From NCBI GenBank assembly GCA_009801085.1, contig VNWV01000005.1:124001-188000 (forward strand): 64,000 bases of DNA, read 5' to 3'. Source of the stretch: Lasiodiplodia sp. COLG20 (taxonomy: Eukaryota; Ascomycota; Dothideomycetes; Botryosphaeriales; Botryosphaeriaceae). Position 1 is the first letter of the stretch. Each line of letters starts with the position of its first letter. Position numbers and translations under genes: made by a program. The notes under the pieces are model-generated. The model saw nothing but the letters and a program-made list of their open reading frames with translations. It ran no database searches and had not been told where the DNA came from. Positions 54,186 to 63,668 of this stretch are shown in pieces.

Positions 54186-56519
54186 TCATCTCCCTCCGCG
54201 TCCTCTCCCGCGTCCTCCTCTACCGCGCCCCCTTGCCCGTCCTCTTCCCCGTCCCCGCCAGTTCGCGCGCGAACTACCACCACGATCTCTCTCAATCCCA
54301 GCCAGCCAATCCAGATCGGCCGTGATCTCATCGTCACTTGGGTCCGTTCCGTGGCTCATACGCTGTGAAGATTGAGTCTCGGGTGTCTCACGAGCAGGTT
54401 GGCTAGACCCATACGTAGGTGACGCACCCGGAGCAGTTCGCTGATGTGTATGCCGTGATCCCGAATCATCTGATTCCGACTCATCGGTCTGTTGTGTTTC
54501 CGGTGCCGTCTCTGCTCCTACATACGGGCTTGATGGCGACAATCGCAGTGACGAGGACGAGTGCGACGGCGACAGTGGTGAGGACAACACCGGGAACGAG
54601 GGCGAGGGCGGCACCGACTGTACCGGGGGCAACGAGTCGTCCGATTCCTGCGTAGGTCCCACGTCCTGACTGTCGGACGACAGTGATGATGAGGATGTTT
54701 CCTCGCTGTCCTCAGAACTATCTTCCTGCTCGTCTGCTATCGTCCCCGCTGGCATCCTCTGCGGCTGTGGTCTCTCAATTCTTTCCCCTACCTCCGGTAG
54801 CTCCCTAATCTGCCGCACCACTTCTTCGAATCTGTATTCTAACTGGCCCCCCAGCTCTTCTCGCTCTCTCGACACCCCCATGGCCTCGTCCATCCTCCCC
54901 TGTATTACTCTCTCGTAAATCGTAACCCTAGCCCTCAACCACAACCGCTCCAGGGGTGGCAGATTGTATCCAGTGTCATCTGGTGGTGGTCTAAAATCAT
55001 AGCCCAGAACCGGCAAATCCCTCAATCCCCACCACTCCCTCAGGACATGTTCTAGTGCACCCGCCTGGTCAGGGGTCGCGTTTTGGGGCGATCTGTAATC
55101 TTCCACGGTCTGTCTTATGTGATCCCGTATCATCCTCTGTAGTGTATTGTCGAACTCTCTCATCCTGATTGCCTCAACCTCGGGTGTCAGGCCACGAAAC
55201 ATTGCGGACAGGTCGGGGTATGGCGACCGACTAATCCGATGTAGTTGATTGCCAAGACAGCCGCCGTTCATCGGTCTTTCCTCCAACCTGCGCATCGCCT
55301 GGGCAAAAGATGCCCGATCAATAGCATTGCCGAGAGGACCCCTCGCGCGGTCGTCCGGGTCCACACTCTGCATGGCGCGCCGTATCTCATCATTTCCTCT
55401 CATATCACCTTGGTCGTCAGCCTGAGATTGACGCTGGGCGAGAAGCATAGACAAGTCGTAGCCGTCATTTGAGCTGCTCTGGGATGACGAGCGTTGACGC
55501 TTGCTGCCGTTGGGAGAAGAGGAGGATCCGGAATCAGAATCGCTGCGGCGACGCTTGCTGTAGCGAGAGGTGGAGGAGCTTGAAGATGACGACTCATCAT
55601 CATCCACTACTGTGCCATCCGATAGTTGGTAATTGGGCCCGCGGTCACTTCTACCCTCGACTCTTTGCAATTGTGGTGCAATCTCCAAACTATTCTCGAC
55701 AAAGTTTCCTCGGAGCTGCAACCGTTGATCCCCCCTGACGGTCTGATGGTCCGTATACCTAGCACCGTTGCGAGCTCTTAGGCAATTCCAATGTTGCAGC
55801 GCTGGGTAGTTTACCAGGTGGACCTGGCGGTCCCTGATCGGGCGGCTATCACCTCTGATAATTAGGGACCAAAGGTTGTCCTGAGGGCTGTTAAAGTTGA
55901 TAGACGGCGAATGCAAAAATATTTCAACACCGTACACGTCAGCCAGTACCTGTGCTAGGGCATCAGTCCCAAACTCCTGACCTCTTGCTTGTTGTAGCAA
56001 GCTACCCCAGCCACTCCTGCCGCTCCTGCGCAACTCCCCGTCCAGTCTGTTATAAAGGTGGTTTCTTGAGAGTTGAATCTCGGGGTCATGTTGAGCGCCA
56101 GGAATCAGTCCAGCAAGCCCAATGATACGCTCTGCATCACGAGAAACACGCCTCCAGGCACTTTGAGTACCAAAATAGGCTTGAGCAAACGCTCGGAGTA
56201 AACAATTGCCGCCGGTACCCCTGACGCGATATTGTCGGAAATTGATTTCTGGGTGAAATCGCAATCCTTGAAGCTGTGCATTGTTAGACAAACTTAATTG
56301 TCTCTCCCGGAGTATTCTCTGACGGATCCTATCCTGAAGATCCCTCTCAAGGCTGCGGCCGATATCTTGTATCTCGGAAATTTGATTACTTGAGGGATCT
56401 CTAGATATTGCTGCAGTGTTGGGTCGACGGTGCGTATTCTCTGCTGCAGTGTTGGTTCTATGTTGCGTATTCTCTGCTGCAGTGTTGCGTCGACGGTGCG
56501 TATTCTCTAGCTCCTCGGC
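54186..56519 (-). CDS. OTU-type cysteine protease domain frame, no ATG of its own
   Basis: Open for 777 codons after the TAA at 56522-56520, in the same frame as the upstream gene, with no Met codon until well beyond the protease domain. The OTU features are GTGGNCLLRAFAQAYF with nucleophile Cys (codon 56204-56202), EFGTDALAQVLADVYGVEIF, and VHLVNYPALQHWNCLR with catalytic His (codon 55793-55791) followed two residues later by Asn. This gives a full Cys-His-Asn triad, although the usual Asp of DGNC is Gly. The segment before the domain carries an 11-residue repeat (ENTxxRxNTAA) and a charged helix. After it come an acidic Ser-rich region, a helical middle and a Ser/Glu-rich stretch, ending in an RG-rich tail (GRGRGRARGRGRGG). 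OTU enzymes remove ubiquitin or ubiquitin-like proteins. It is either the 3' part of one gene with 56520-58055 (by an unseen intron or readthrough) or a pseudogene half. Confidence 0.6.
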   Translation of the reverse strand, partial: AEELENTHRRRNTAAENTQHRTNTAAENTHRRPNTAAISRDPSSNQISEIQDIGRSLERDLQDRIRQRILRERQLSLSNNAQLQGLRFHPEINFRQYRVRGTGGNCLLRAFAQAYFGTQSAWRRVSRDAERIIGLAGLIPGAQHDPEIQLSRNHLYNRLDGELRRSGRSGWGSLLQQARGQEFGTDALAQVLADVYGVEIFLHSPSINFNSPQDNLWSLIIRGDSRPIRDRQVHLVNYPALQHWNCLRARNGARYTDHQTVRGDQRLQLRGNFVENSLEIAPQLQRVEGRSDRGPNYQLSDGTVVDDDESSSSSSSTSRYSKRRRSDSDSGSSSSPNGSKRQRSSSQSSSNDGYDLSMLLAQRQSQADDQGDMRGNDEIRRAMQSVDPDDRARGPLGNAIDRASFAQAMRRLEERPMNGGCLGNQLHRISRSPYPDLSAMFRGLTPEVEAIRMREFDNTLQRMIRDHIRQTVEDYRSPQNATPDQAGALEHVLREWWGLRDLPVLGYDFRPPPDDTGYNLPPLERLWLRARVTIYERVIQGRMDEAMGVSREREELGGQLEYRFEEVVRQIRELPEVGERIERPQPQRMPAGTIADEQEDSSEDSEETSSSSLSSDSQDVGPTQESDDSLPPVQSVPPSPSFPVLSSPLSPSHSSSSLRLSPSSPYVGAETAPETQQTDESESDDSGSRHTHQRTAPGASPTYGSSQPARETPETQSSQRMSHGTDPSDDEITADLDWLAGIERDRGGSSRANWRGRGRGRARGRGRGGRGRGRGGR
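56409..56507 (-). repeat. Three 33-bp in-frame tandem repeats
   Basis: Three adjacent 33-bp units (56409-56441, 56442-56474, 56475-56507). On the minus strand they encode 11-residue copies of the form ENTxxRxNTAA. They lie immediately downstream of the TAA that ends the pseudo-OTU frame and upstream of the OTU domain. Unit length is a multiple of three, and the differences between copies leave the frame open. Confidence 0.9.
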
Positions 56520-58055
56520 TTAACGCCTGATCATCTGAATTAAGAGATAGTCGTCTGTTGTGGTCAGACGATCTGTGCCCCCCGTGACATAGAGATCATC
56601 GCTCGGATCGCGGTGCTGAGTCTGATCACTAGGAGCCCCGTTGCGACTCGGCATTTCTAGGATATAGTTCGGGCGATGGTCATCCGCTGAAGAGTCATCC
56701 CTGGGAAGTGCACTCGGTAACAGGGGGTCCTCCAGCACTGGACGACGGTGGAAATAGTTCGTACGGTCTATAGTCAAATGGGCTGTATAATTGAACGCCC
56801 CTGATGTCTCCTCATATGAGGTATTCCGAACTACTGTCCATCGATTGATTGAGGAATAGTTGATTAGGTTGATTTGGCCGCGGCTCGACGGAATTCCTCG
56901 ACTCAAAACTTTCCATCCTACAGGCACGCCTTCATCTGGAGGTGGAATGTATGGAATGTGGACGAGTATTTCCACATCAAAGGCATCGGCCAGAAGCTGT
57001 ACCATTTCCATGGTACCTTCGACCCTCCAGTCGAATAGCTGGTCAAGAAGCCGTCCGCGCTCGCCCTGACGTCTCGTGGAAGCATCCAAGCGTTCGTATA
57101 GCAGCCTCCGGCGGCGTGCCACCTCATTGATTTGTCCGGACCCATGAACGAGGGCGTGTCTCACGTCCATTGCACGAGACCAAAGGGTCTGCACCGCTGT
57201 CTGGACTGTACGCCAGTCGTTTTCGTGGCCGAGGAAGGCCATTGCGAATGATCGGAACAAAGTCTTCATTCCTCTCCATTGCACACGCCGAAGGCCGTCC
57301 AACGGGAGAAGCTGGTCCCACAACTCACCTGGGTGGCCTTCAAAATCGGACAAAACGAGCCTGCTCTCCAAGCCGACTTCCAGCTCCTCTTGCGGTGTCG
57401 TAGGCGCAACAAAAGGAGGGTTGCCATCGCCGATGTAGTCCTCGGACCACAGTGCATACTGGCGGTGGGGATGCAGCATCCGGTAAGTAGCTTCCAAATC
57501 CGGTGGCAAAGGAGCAGGGAAATACGATGGGTCTTGATAGTGGATCAAGCGCCACTCCAGCTCGCATCGATTGTTTTGCTGATGCCGATCCTGCGCAGTT
57601 TGGAGTTCGTATCTCAATAGTTGGTATAGGAGAGAAGCGTGGTCATGCACGCGGCGGAGCCCGCGGAATTTGCAGAGCTCGCGAAGGTCCTCGGGCCGCC
57701 AGAGCTGAGATACGGGAATATGTTGATCCTCATGGTGCCTTCTATCCAGCGCTCTTCTTAGCGCGTAGGCAGATCTGTCTTCAGCAAGCCCAAGGTCTCT
57801 ACATCGACTGCGTAGGGTTGGTAAACATGGGTTGTACAACGGACCTAGGAGCTGTGCAACGGCATCTTTCTTGATGACAGCTGGAGCCCGTGGCACACCT
57901 TGGCTATCCCGGACTCTATGAAGCTCCTGAATGATTGCATCTTTGCTAAAGTCGTCCAGGTTTGCCGCATCGTGCCGTGGTTCTAGGCCGCCTTCGTCGT
58001 CACGTTGTATAGGGTTCTGATTGACATTGGTGAGGGCGTCGTCTCTTTTGACCAT
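56520..58055 (-). CDS. SAP-like repeats plus catalytically dead OTU-like domain
   Basis: ATG at 58055, 511 codons, TAA at 56522-56520. Residues 34-150 hold three helix-turn-helix units with SAP-like spacing (DAIIQELHRVRDSQGV, LRSRCRDLGLAEDRSAYALR, LRELCKFRGLRRVHDHASLL), possibly for DNA or RNA binding. Residues about 255-415 align by eye with the OTU domain encoded downstream: KTLFRSFAMAFLG against NCLLRAFAQAYFG, VQLLADAFDVEILVH against AQVLADVYGVEIFLH, and INLINYSSINRWTVVR against VHLVNYPALQHWNCLR. At the triad positions Cys is Thr265, His is Arg405 and Asn is Thr407, so hydrolase activity should be lost. It may bind ubiquitin or regulate the active copy. No database family is claimed for the N-terminus. 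Confidence 0.72.
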   Translation of the reverse strand: MVKRDDALTNVNQNPIQRDDEGGLEPRHDAANLDDFSKDAIIQELHRVRDSQGVPRAPAVIKKDAVAQLLGPLYNPCLPTLRSRCRDLGLAEDRSAYALRRALDRRHHEDQHIPVSQLWRPEDLRELCKFRGLRRVHDHASLLYQLLRYELQTAQDRHQQNNRCELEWRLIHYQDPSYFPAPLPPDLEATYRMLHPHRQYALWSEDYIGDGNPPFVAPTTPQEELEVGLESRLVLSDFEGHPGELWDQLLPLDGLRRVQWRGMKTLFRSFAMAFLGHENDWRTVQTAVQTLWSRAMDVRHALVHGSGQINEVARRRRLLYERLDASTRRQGERGRLLDQLFDWRVEGTMEMVQLLADAFDVEILVHIPYIPPPDEGVPVGWKVLSRGIPSSRGQINLINYSSINRWTVVRNTSYEETSGAFNYTAHLTIDRTNYFHRRPVLEDPLLPSALPRDDSSADDHRPNYILEMPSRNGAPSDQTQHRDPSDDLYVTGGTDRLTTTDDYLLIQMIRR

Positions 58056-59101
58056 GATGGAATTGTTCTCACGAGAACGTCATGGTGGAAGGAGAGACAG
58101 AGGGAGACACATGGATGAAATCAACACGGGCGTCAAAGACATGAACAAACCGTTTGCAGTATCCATTGTGGCCATTGTTTCCAAGAAGACGGACTCCATG
58201 CGGTCATCTTCTTTGGCGCAGGGCGGTGCCAAGAGAAGGTAAAAAGAAAGAAAGAGAGAGCGGGCCGAGCACCGCTTGCGGCGGGCCAAACAATGCGCTC
58301 GAGAGGAAGAGCATGGTGGCCATTTCGGACAACCCGGGGTCACACAGGTTAAATGCAGATGGTTGGAGGTGACGCAGGTCGCGGGAGTGACTGCCGCGAG
58401 ACAGGTTCGCGTCAAAGACACGGCGGATGCAGGCGTGGTGGTGACGGGCGGGAGATGGCCGAGCGGGAGGTGGTTTGGCGCGGCGAGCGGGAGGTGTTTT
58501 GGCGCGGCGGGCGGGAGGTGTTCTGGTGCGGCGGGCGGGAGGTGTTTTGGCGCGCGACGGTTGGCTCTGGTGCGGAGGGCGGCTCGCGAGGCGGGCTGAT
58601 GGCTCGCCGGCTCTTGTAGGTTATGCACGGCACGGCCGGAAAGAGCATGGCGCGGGACGAGACGAGTGGCAGCTGCAGGCGGGCGGCTGACGAGTCTGGA
58701 TCGCGACTCTGTGCAGATCCATCTGGAGTATCCAGCGTCGATCGCCCACCCAGCCGAGCTCCCAAAACCCACGGTCCTGCCCAGCGCCCGGTGCGCCAGC
58801 CTGCCAGAAAGCGCCTCCGCGGCGTCCGTCCTCCCAGTCGCCCACCCGCCCTCACGAGCCCGTCTCGAGCTCGCCTGCCGCCTGCTCCACCATCTGTCCG
58901 CCACCGCATCATCTGGCCCGCCCGCGCACGCGGCACCCCTGCTGCGCTGTCTCCTCCAGACTAGCTGATGCTAACCGCGCTAGACGGCTCCACGCCCACT
59001 TCAGCCGCCTCTCCCTCTGCTCTGCCTTGAGACGCAGCAGCCTGCTTGGTGCCCGCGCGGAGGCATGCGACCCTGCCCTTGTCCTCCTCCACCGCGACTT
59101 C
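58056..59101. other. Divergent intergenic region, GC-rich
   Basis: 1.05 kb between the ATGs of the OTU locus (-) and the hybrid kinase (+). It is GC-rich and carries a 24-bp tandem repeat (58463-58555). Long frames on both strands here are composition artefacts. Confidence 0.5.
58463..58555. repeat. 24-bp GC-rich tandem repeat, about 3.8 copies
   Basis: Units start near 58463, 58487, 58511 and 58535 with core GCGGGAGGTGTTTTGGCGCG. Single-base differences separate the copies. It sits between two divergent start codons. Confidence 0.85.
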
Positions 59102-62100
59102 ATGATTGATCCGCCGTCAATCTTCACAGGACTGCCCCGCGACGCCCGACTCTCCTCCAGCCCCGAGCCACAGCGCCATCCTGCGCCCGTCCACCGCCCG
59201 ACCTTTGCCAAACCCGCTCCCGCATGGCTGCATGCCACTGATCCAGAGCCCCCCTCCGGACCCGTCAATCCGCCGTCGCGCCGCACGTCAGTCGCTGATT
59301 CGTTTGTCGCTCCTTCGAAACCTGCTGAGAAGCGCCTGTTTCCACAGCAGGGCCCCACTCACAAGCACTCCCATAGCGAGCCTCTGCACAAGCGCCGCAA
59401 GCTCCAGAAGCGCTCGCGCCACACCCTCGATTCCTTCGATCGCCTGCCCCTCCCGTCCCTCGACCGCCAGCAGCAGCCCACTTCGCCGCTCTTCTTCTCC
59501 CACACCAAGCGCGCGCGCCCGCCCTTGCCTGCTCGTTTCTCGAGCTCCGAGGCCGCCGCGAGGATGTTAAGCAATGCACGCGAGGAAAGCGGCATCAAGA
59601 CAGTAACCCTTGCGCGCGGCACTTATGCTGGCTCGAGCCCTTCGACCCGCACCTCCGTCGATCGCTCAAGCCTGCCTCCCGGATCTCCCGAAATTCGCGA
59701 CAAGGCCGATGTGCCTCGTGCCCTCAGCAACATAGGCATTGGAGAGCTGCTTGAGCAGGATGGGCGTCCTACTTTCATCGTCGACCTGGGCGAGCCCGCA
59801 AACTACGGCGCCGGCTACCTGGCTGTGATTTTTGCCAATTCCGCTCTGCGCGCGAGCATCGGCCTCCTCGACCTCGTGAGCGGCAGGATTGTGCACGATT
59901 CCCAGGATTCAGCCACTTTCAAAGCTTATACCCAGTTCAAGACGTGGGTCTTGAGTGCCGTTGTGCACGGCGAGTCCTTGGACGTGTGCATTCCCGGCAT
60001 GCTCTACGGCGGCCTGTCGTGGACCATATACACCATCCGGAAGAAGTATCGCGTTGTGAGTGGAAATTATGCTGCCTCGCCCACGCCCACCTCGACTTCG
60101 TCTCTCCCGAGCTCTGTGGCGGTGCCGCAGCCCACGTCTGAAGGGCAGTTTTCAAAGGGGGAAAAGCTTGGTCCTGCTGATACCGAAGGCCTGGTACTGC
60201 CGAGCACCGAGTCGGATGCAACCGACTACTTCGGCCTCGCTCCGGGCCCTCCACCGGACGAGAGGCCCGTTACGCCCCATACCGCAGAAACCATGACGAC
60301 CGCAACCACCGTGACCACCGCCGTGGAGCCCGCCGATATCCCGCATACCCCAGCCGGCCTGACCGGACGCCTCTTTGGAACCACCTCAGATGCATCCTCC
60401 ATTGTCTCCCACCCCTCGATATCAAACGAGTGCGTTCTCCGCGCTGCTGTTGCCGGCAACGTTGATTCATTTGAGTACAGTAATGACCCGAATTCCAGGA
60501 AAGAGATTGGCTTTTTCGACTGGACCCGCCTACCAATCGACTCCGACCTCCCCAAGCACATTCAGTTCGCTCGCAGTATCGACTGGGCGTCAACCCCGTT
60601 AGGTCCAATTGAATTCTGGTCTGCTGACTTGCGACAAATGTGTAATTTGATCATGGCTAGTCCGCACCCTGCAGCCATGTACTGGGGAGACGACCTTGTA
60701 GCAATATACAACGAAGCATACATATTACTCGCCGGACAGAAGCACCCCACTTTAATGGGCCAAAGCTACAGAGATGCTTGGGCAGAAATCTGGGACGACG
60801 TTAAAGATGTTTTTGCCAGTGCCAAGACCACCGGCCAAGCCACGATGAAGGTGAGTTTTGTAGCGAATGGTCCATCTGAGCTGGTGAGTGTTAACTTGCC
60901 CCTCTCAGGACGATGATTGTCTCTTCATCAAGCGAAGCAATTATCTCGAGGAAACTTACTTTTCGTGGGCGATAATCCCAATGATTGGGGGTGACGGGAC
61001 CGTCATGGGACTCTACAATCCGGCGTTTGAGAAGACCCGACGAAAAATCGCCGAGAGACGGATGCTGACCCTCCGCGAAGTGGGCGAGCGAACCGCCGTT
61101 GCCCGTGACGTTAAATCTTTCTGGTCCCAGGTTATGAAAGCGCTAGCAAGCAACGAATACGACACGCCATTCGTCCTCCTATACTCGGTCATGGACGATT
61201 CCGACAGCGATTCTTCGTCCATGCACTCGAGCAGCGTTTTCGGCACCAAGCAATGTTTGTTGGAAGGATCAATGGGTGTCCCGTCTGGTCACAAGTGCGC
61301 ACCAGATCAACTGGAGTTAAAGACGAGCATGGATGGGTTTGCGCCTGTACTACGGGAGGTAATGAAGACGGATAAGCCTGTTTTACTGGAAATTGGAAGT
61401 GGCGATTTGCCCGCGGAGATGATGGAAGGGATTGGGGGCCGTGGCTTCGACGATCCCGTCCAGTCTGTTGTGGTTTGTCCCATACATCCGACTACTGGAG
61501 AGTCAATCCTAGGATTTTTGGTCCTTGGCGTGAATCCCCGACGGCCCTACGATGATGACTACAATTTATTTGTTCAACTCCTGAGCAGACAGCTGGCCAC
61601 GTCTCTAGCTTCTGTCGTTCTTTTTGAGGAGGAGATTCGCCGGGGTCAAAGAGCTGCGAAACTGGCCGCGCTGGATCGGATGGAGCTGTCGGAACAGCTG
61701 GCCGCTCGGACCCAGGAAGCAAGAGACAGCGAGACAAGGTTCACCCGTATGGCCGAGTTTTCTCCCGCCGGTCTCTTCATCGCCAATTCGGAGGGCCATA
61801 TCATTTACTGCAACGACACTTGGTATGAGATATCACGAGTGCACAAGGACACGGCCAGCACGGATCGATGGATAGACGCGGTCAAACCTGAGGATCAGCA
61901 GATGGTCACCTCCCTCTGGCATACTTTGGTCGAGAAGACCGAAGCCGTTACGGCAGAATTCCGCTTCAAGGCGCCGTGGGAAGATAAAAACGGCAACTCC
62001 ACTGACACCTGGGTCCTATTCAGCGCCTACCCGGAGAAGAACTTACAAGGTACTCTCAAGAGTGTTTTCGGCACGATTACAAACATTAGCCAGCAGAAAT

Positions 62101-63668
62101 GGGCCGAGGGCTTCCAGAAGAGGAAAATGGAAGAGGCTGTCGAGCTTAAACGGCAACAGGAGAATTTCATCGATATTACGTCTCATGAAATGAGAAATCC
62201 TCTCAGCGCCATTTTGCAATGCGCCGACGAAATCTCAACCTCTCTCCTCGACTTCAAACAGAGCGGATCAAAGGTGATTGACGAGGAGCTTGTCACTAAC
62301 AGCATCGATGCGGCTCAAACGATCGCCCTCTGCGCGCAGCATCAGAAGCGTATCGTGGATGACGTACTCACTTTGAGCAAGCTCGACTCTGCCATGCTTC
62401 TCGTCACACCTGTCGATGTTCAGCCTTTGACTGTTGTTCAACGAGCGCTGAAGATGTTTGAGGGAGAACTGCAGACGGCCGACATTCAAATGGAGTTCAT
62501 AGTGGATGAGTCTTTCAGTCGACTGGGCGTTGATTGGGTCAGACTGGACCCCTCCCGTGTGTTGCAGGTGCTGATCAACCTGACAACTAACGCCATCAAA
62601 TTTACCACAACCGAGGCCAGGCGGACGATCAAAGTAACCATCGCAGCATCGACGACCAAATTTTCTCTTTTGGATAACAGACTCGTCAACTACTTCCCGA
62701 CGCGGTCAAAGAGAGTAGACATGACACAGGGCCCAGACTGGGGGACAGGCGACGATATCTACGTGCATTTTGCCGTGCAGGACACGGGCCGCGGCCTCAA
62801 CGAAGAAGAAAAGAAGCTCCTCTTCCTCCGCTTCTCCCAAGCCTCGCCCCGCACGCACGTCCAATACGGCGGTTCCGGTCTCGGTCTCTTCATTTCCCGT
62901 GAGCTTACCGAACTCCAGGGCGGCGAGATTGGTGTATCATCCGAAGCCGGTAAAGGTAGCACCTTCGCCTTCTACGTCAAAGCCCGGCGCAGCAGCCCGC
63001 CTGCCGATCCAGTGGAACAACTACCGGTCAGCCTGTCACGCGCGCCCAGCGACCCACGCAGCAAGCGCACGCAGGACCCCATCATCAAGACCAGGGACTT
63101 CGCGGCCCCCGTGCCAAGCCGACCCACGAGCGGCGCTGGCATAGCGGATACCAGCAGTAGCCAAAGAAGTCACGGCGGCAGTCAGATCCGTGACCGGAAA
63201 GACATCACGGTGCTCATCGTCGAGGACAACCTGGTCAACCAGAAGGTGCTGCAGAAGCAGCTCAAGAACCAAGGGTTCACGGTGCACGTGGCCAACCACG
63301 GCGGCGAGTGCCTGGACCAGCTCTGCAACTCGACGTACTACTACCACGCCGCCGCGGCGCGCGGTGAGACGCAGCCTCCGTTGGAGCTGTCGGTCGTGCT
63401 CATGGATCAGGAGATGCCGGTCATGGACGGCTTGGCCTGCACGCGGACGATCAGAGAGTGGGAGGAGACGGGGAAGCTCATCCGGCACGTGCCCATTATC
63501 GCCGTCACGGCGAATGCGCGGGCGGAGCAGATTGCTCAGCTGATGGCGGCGGGGATGGATGATGTGGTGAGCAAGCCGTTTAGGATTCCGGAACTGGTGC
63601 CGAAGATTGAGGAGTTGGCGGGGAGGTTTAAGAAGGAGGAGGTTGATGATGAAGAGGAAGAGAATTAA
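59102..63668 (+). CDS. Hybrid histidine kinase with PAS domains
   Basis: Exons 59102-60850 and 60909-63668 give 1502 aa. The 58-nt intron (GTGAGT to CTCAG) joins in phase 0. A long N-terminal region has a basic patch (HKRRKLQKRSRH) and a PAS/GAF-like fold around residues 225-330. A PAS-like segment (IDWASTPLGPIEFW, about 485-575) is followed by a GAF-like region (640-830), a second PAS (ETRFTRMAEFSPAGLFIANS, about 860-985), and the HisKA box ITSHEMRNPL with phospho-acceptor His1009. HATPase boxes are NLTTNAIKFT, DTGRGL and GGSGLGLFIS. The receiver domain has VLIVEDNLVNQ, phospho-acceptor Asp1416 in LMDQEMPVMDG, AVTANAR and SKPF. All catalytic residues are present. Such kinases pass phosphate through Ypd1 to Ssk1/Skn7. 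The stimulus is unknown and I do not assign a fungal HHK group. Confidence 0.93.

Noticed and set aside
58080..58904. 274-codon minus-strand frame with HLPPAAP repeats
   Set aside because: It is the translation of the 24-bp GC-rich repeat and GC-rich promoter DNA. It has no domain, and open frames occur in several phases at once.
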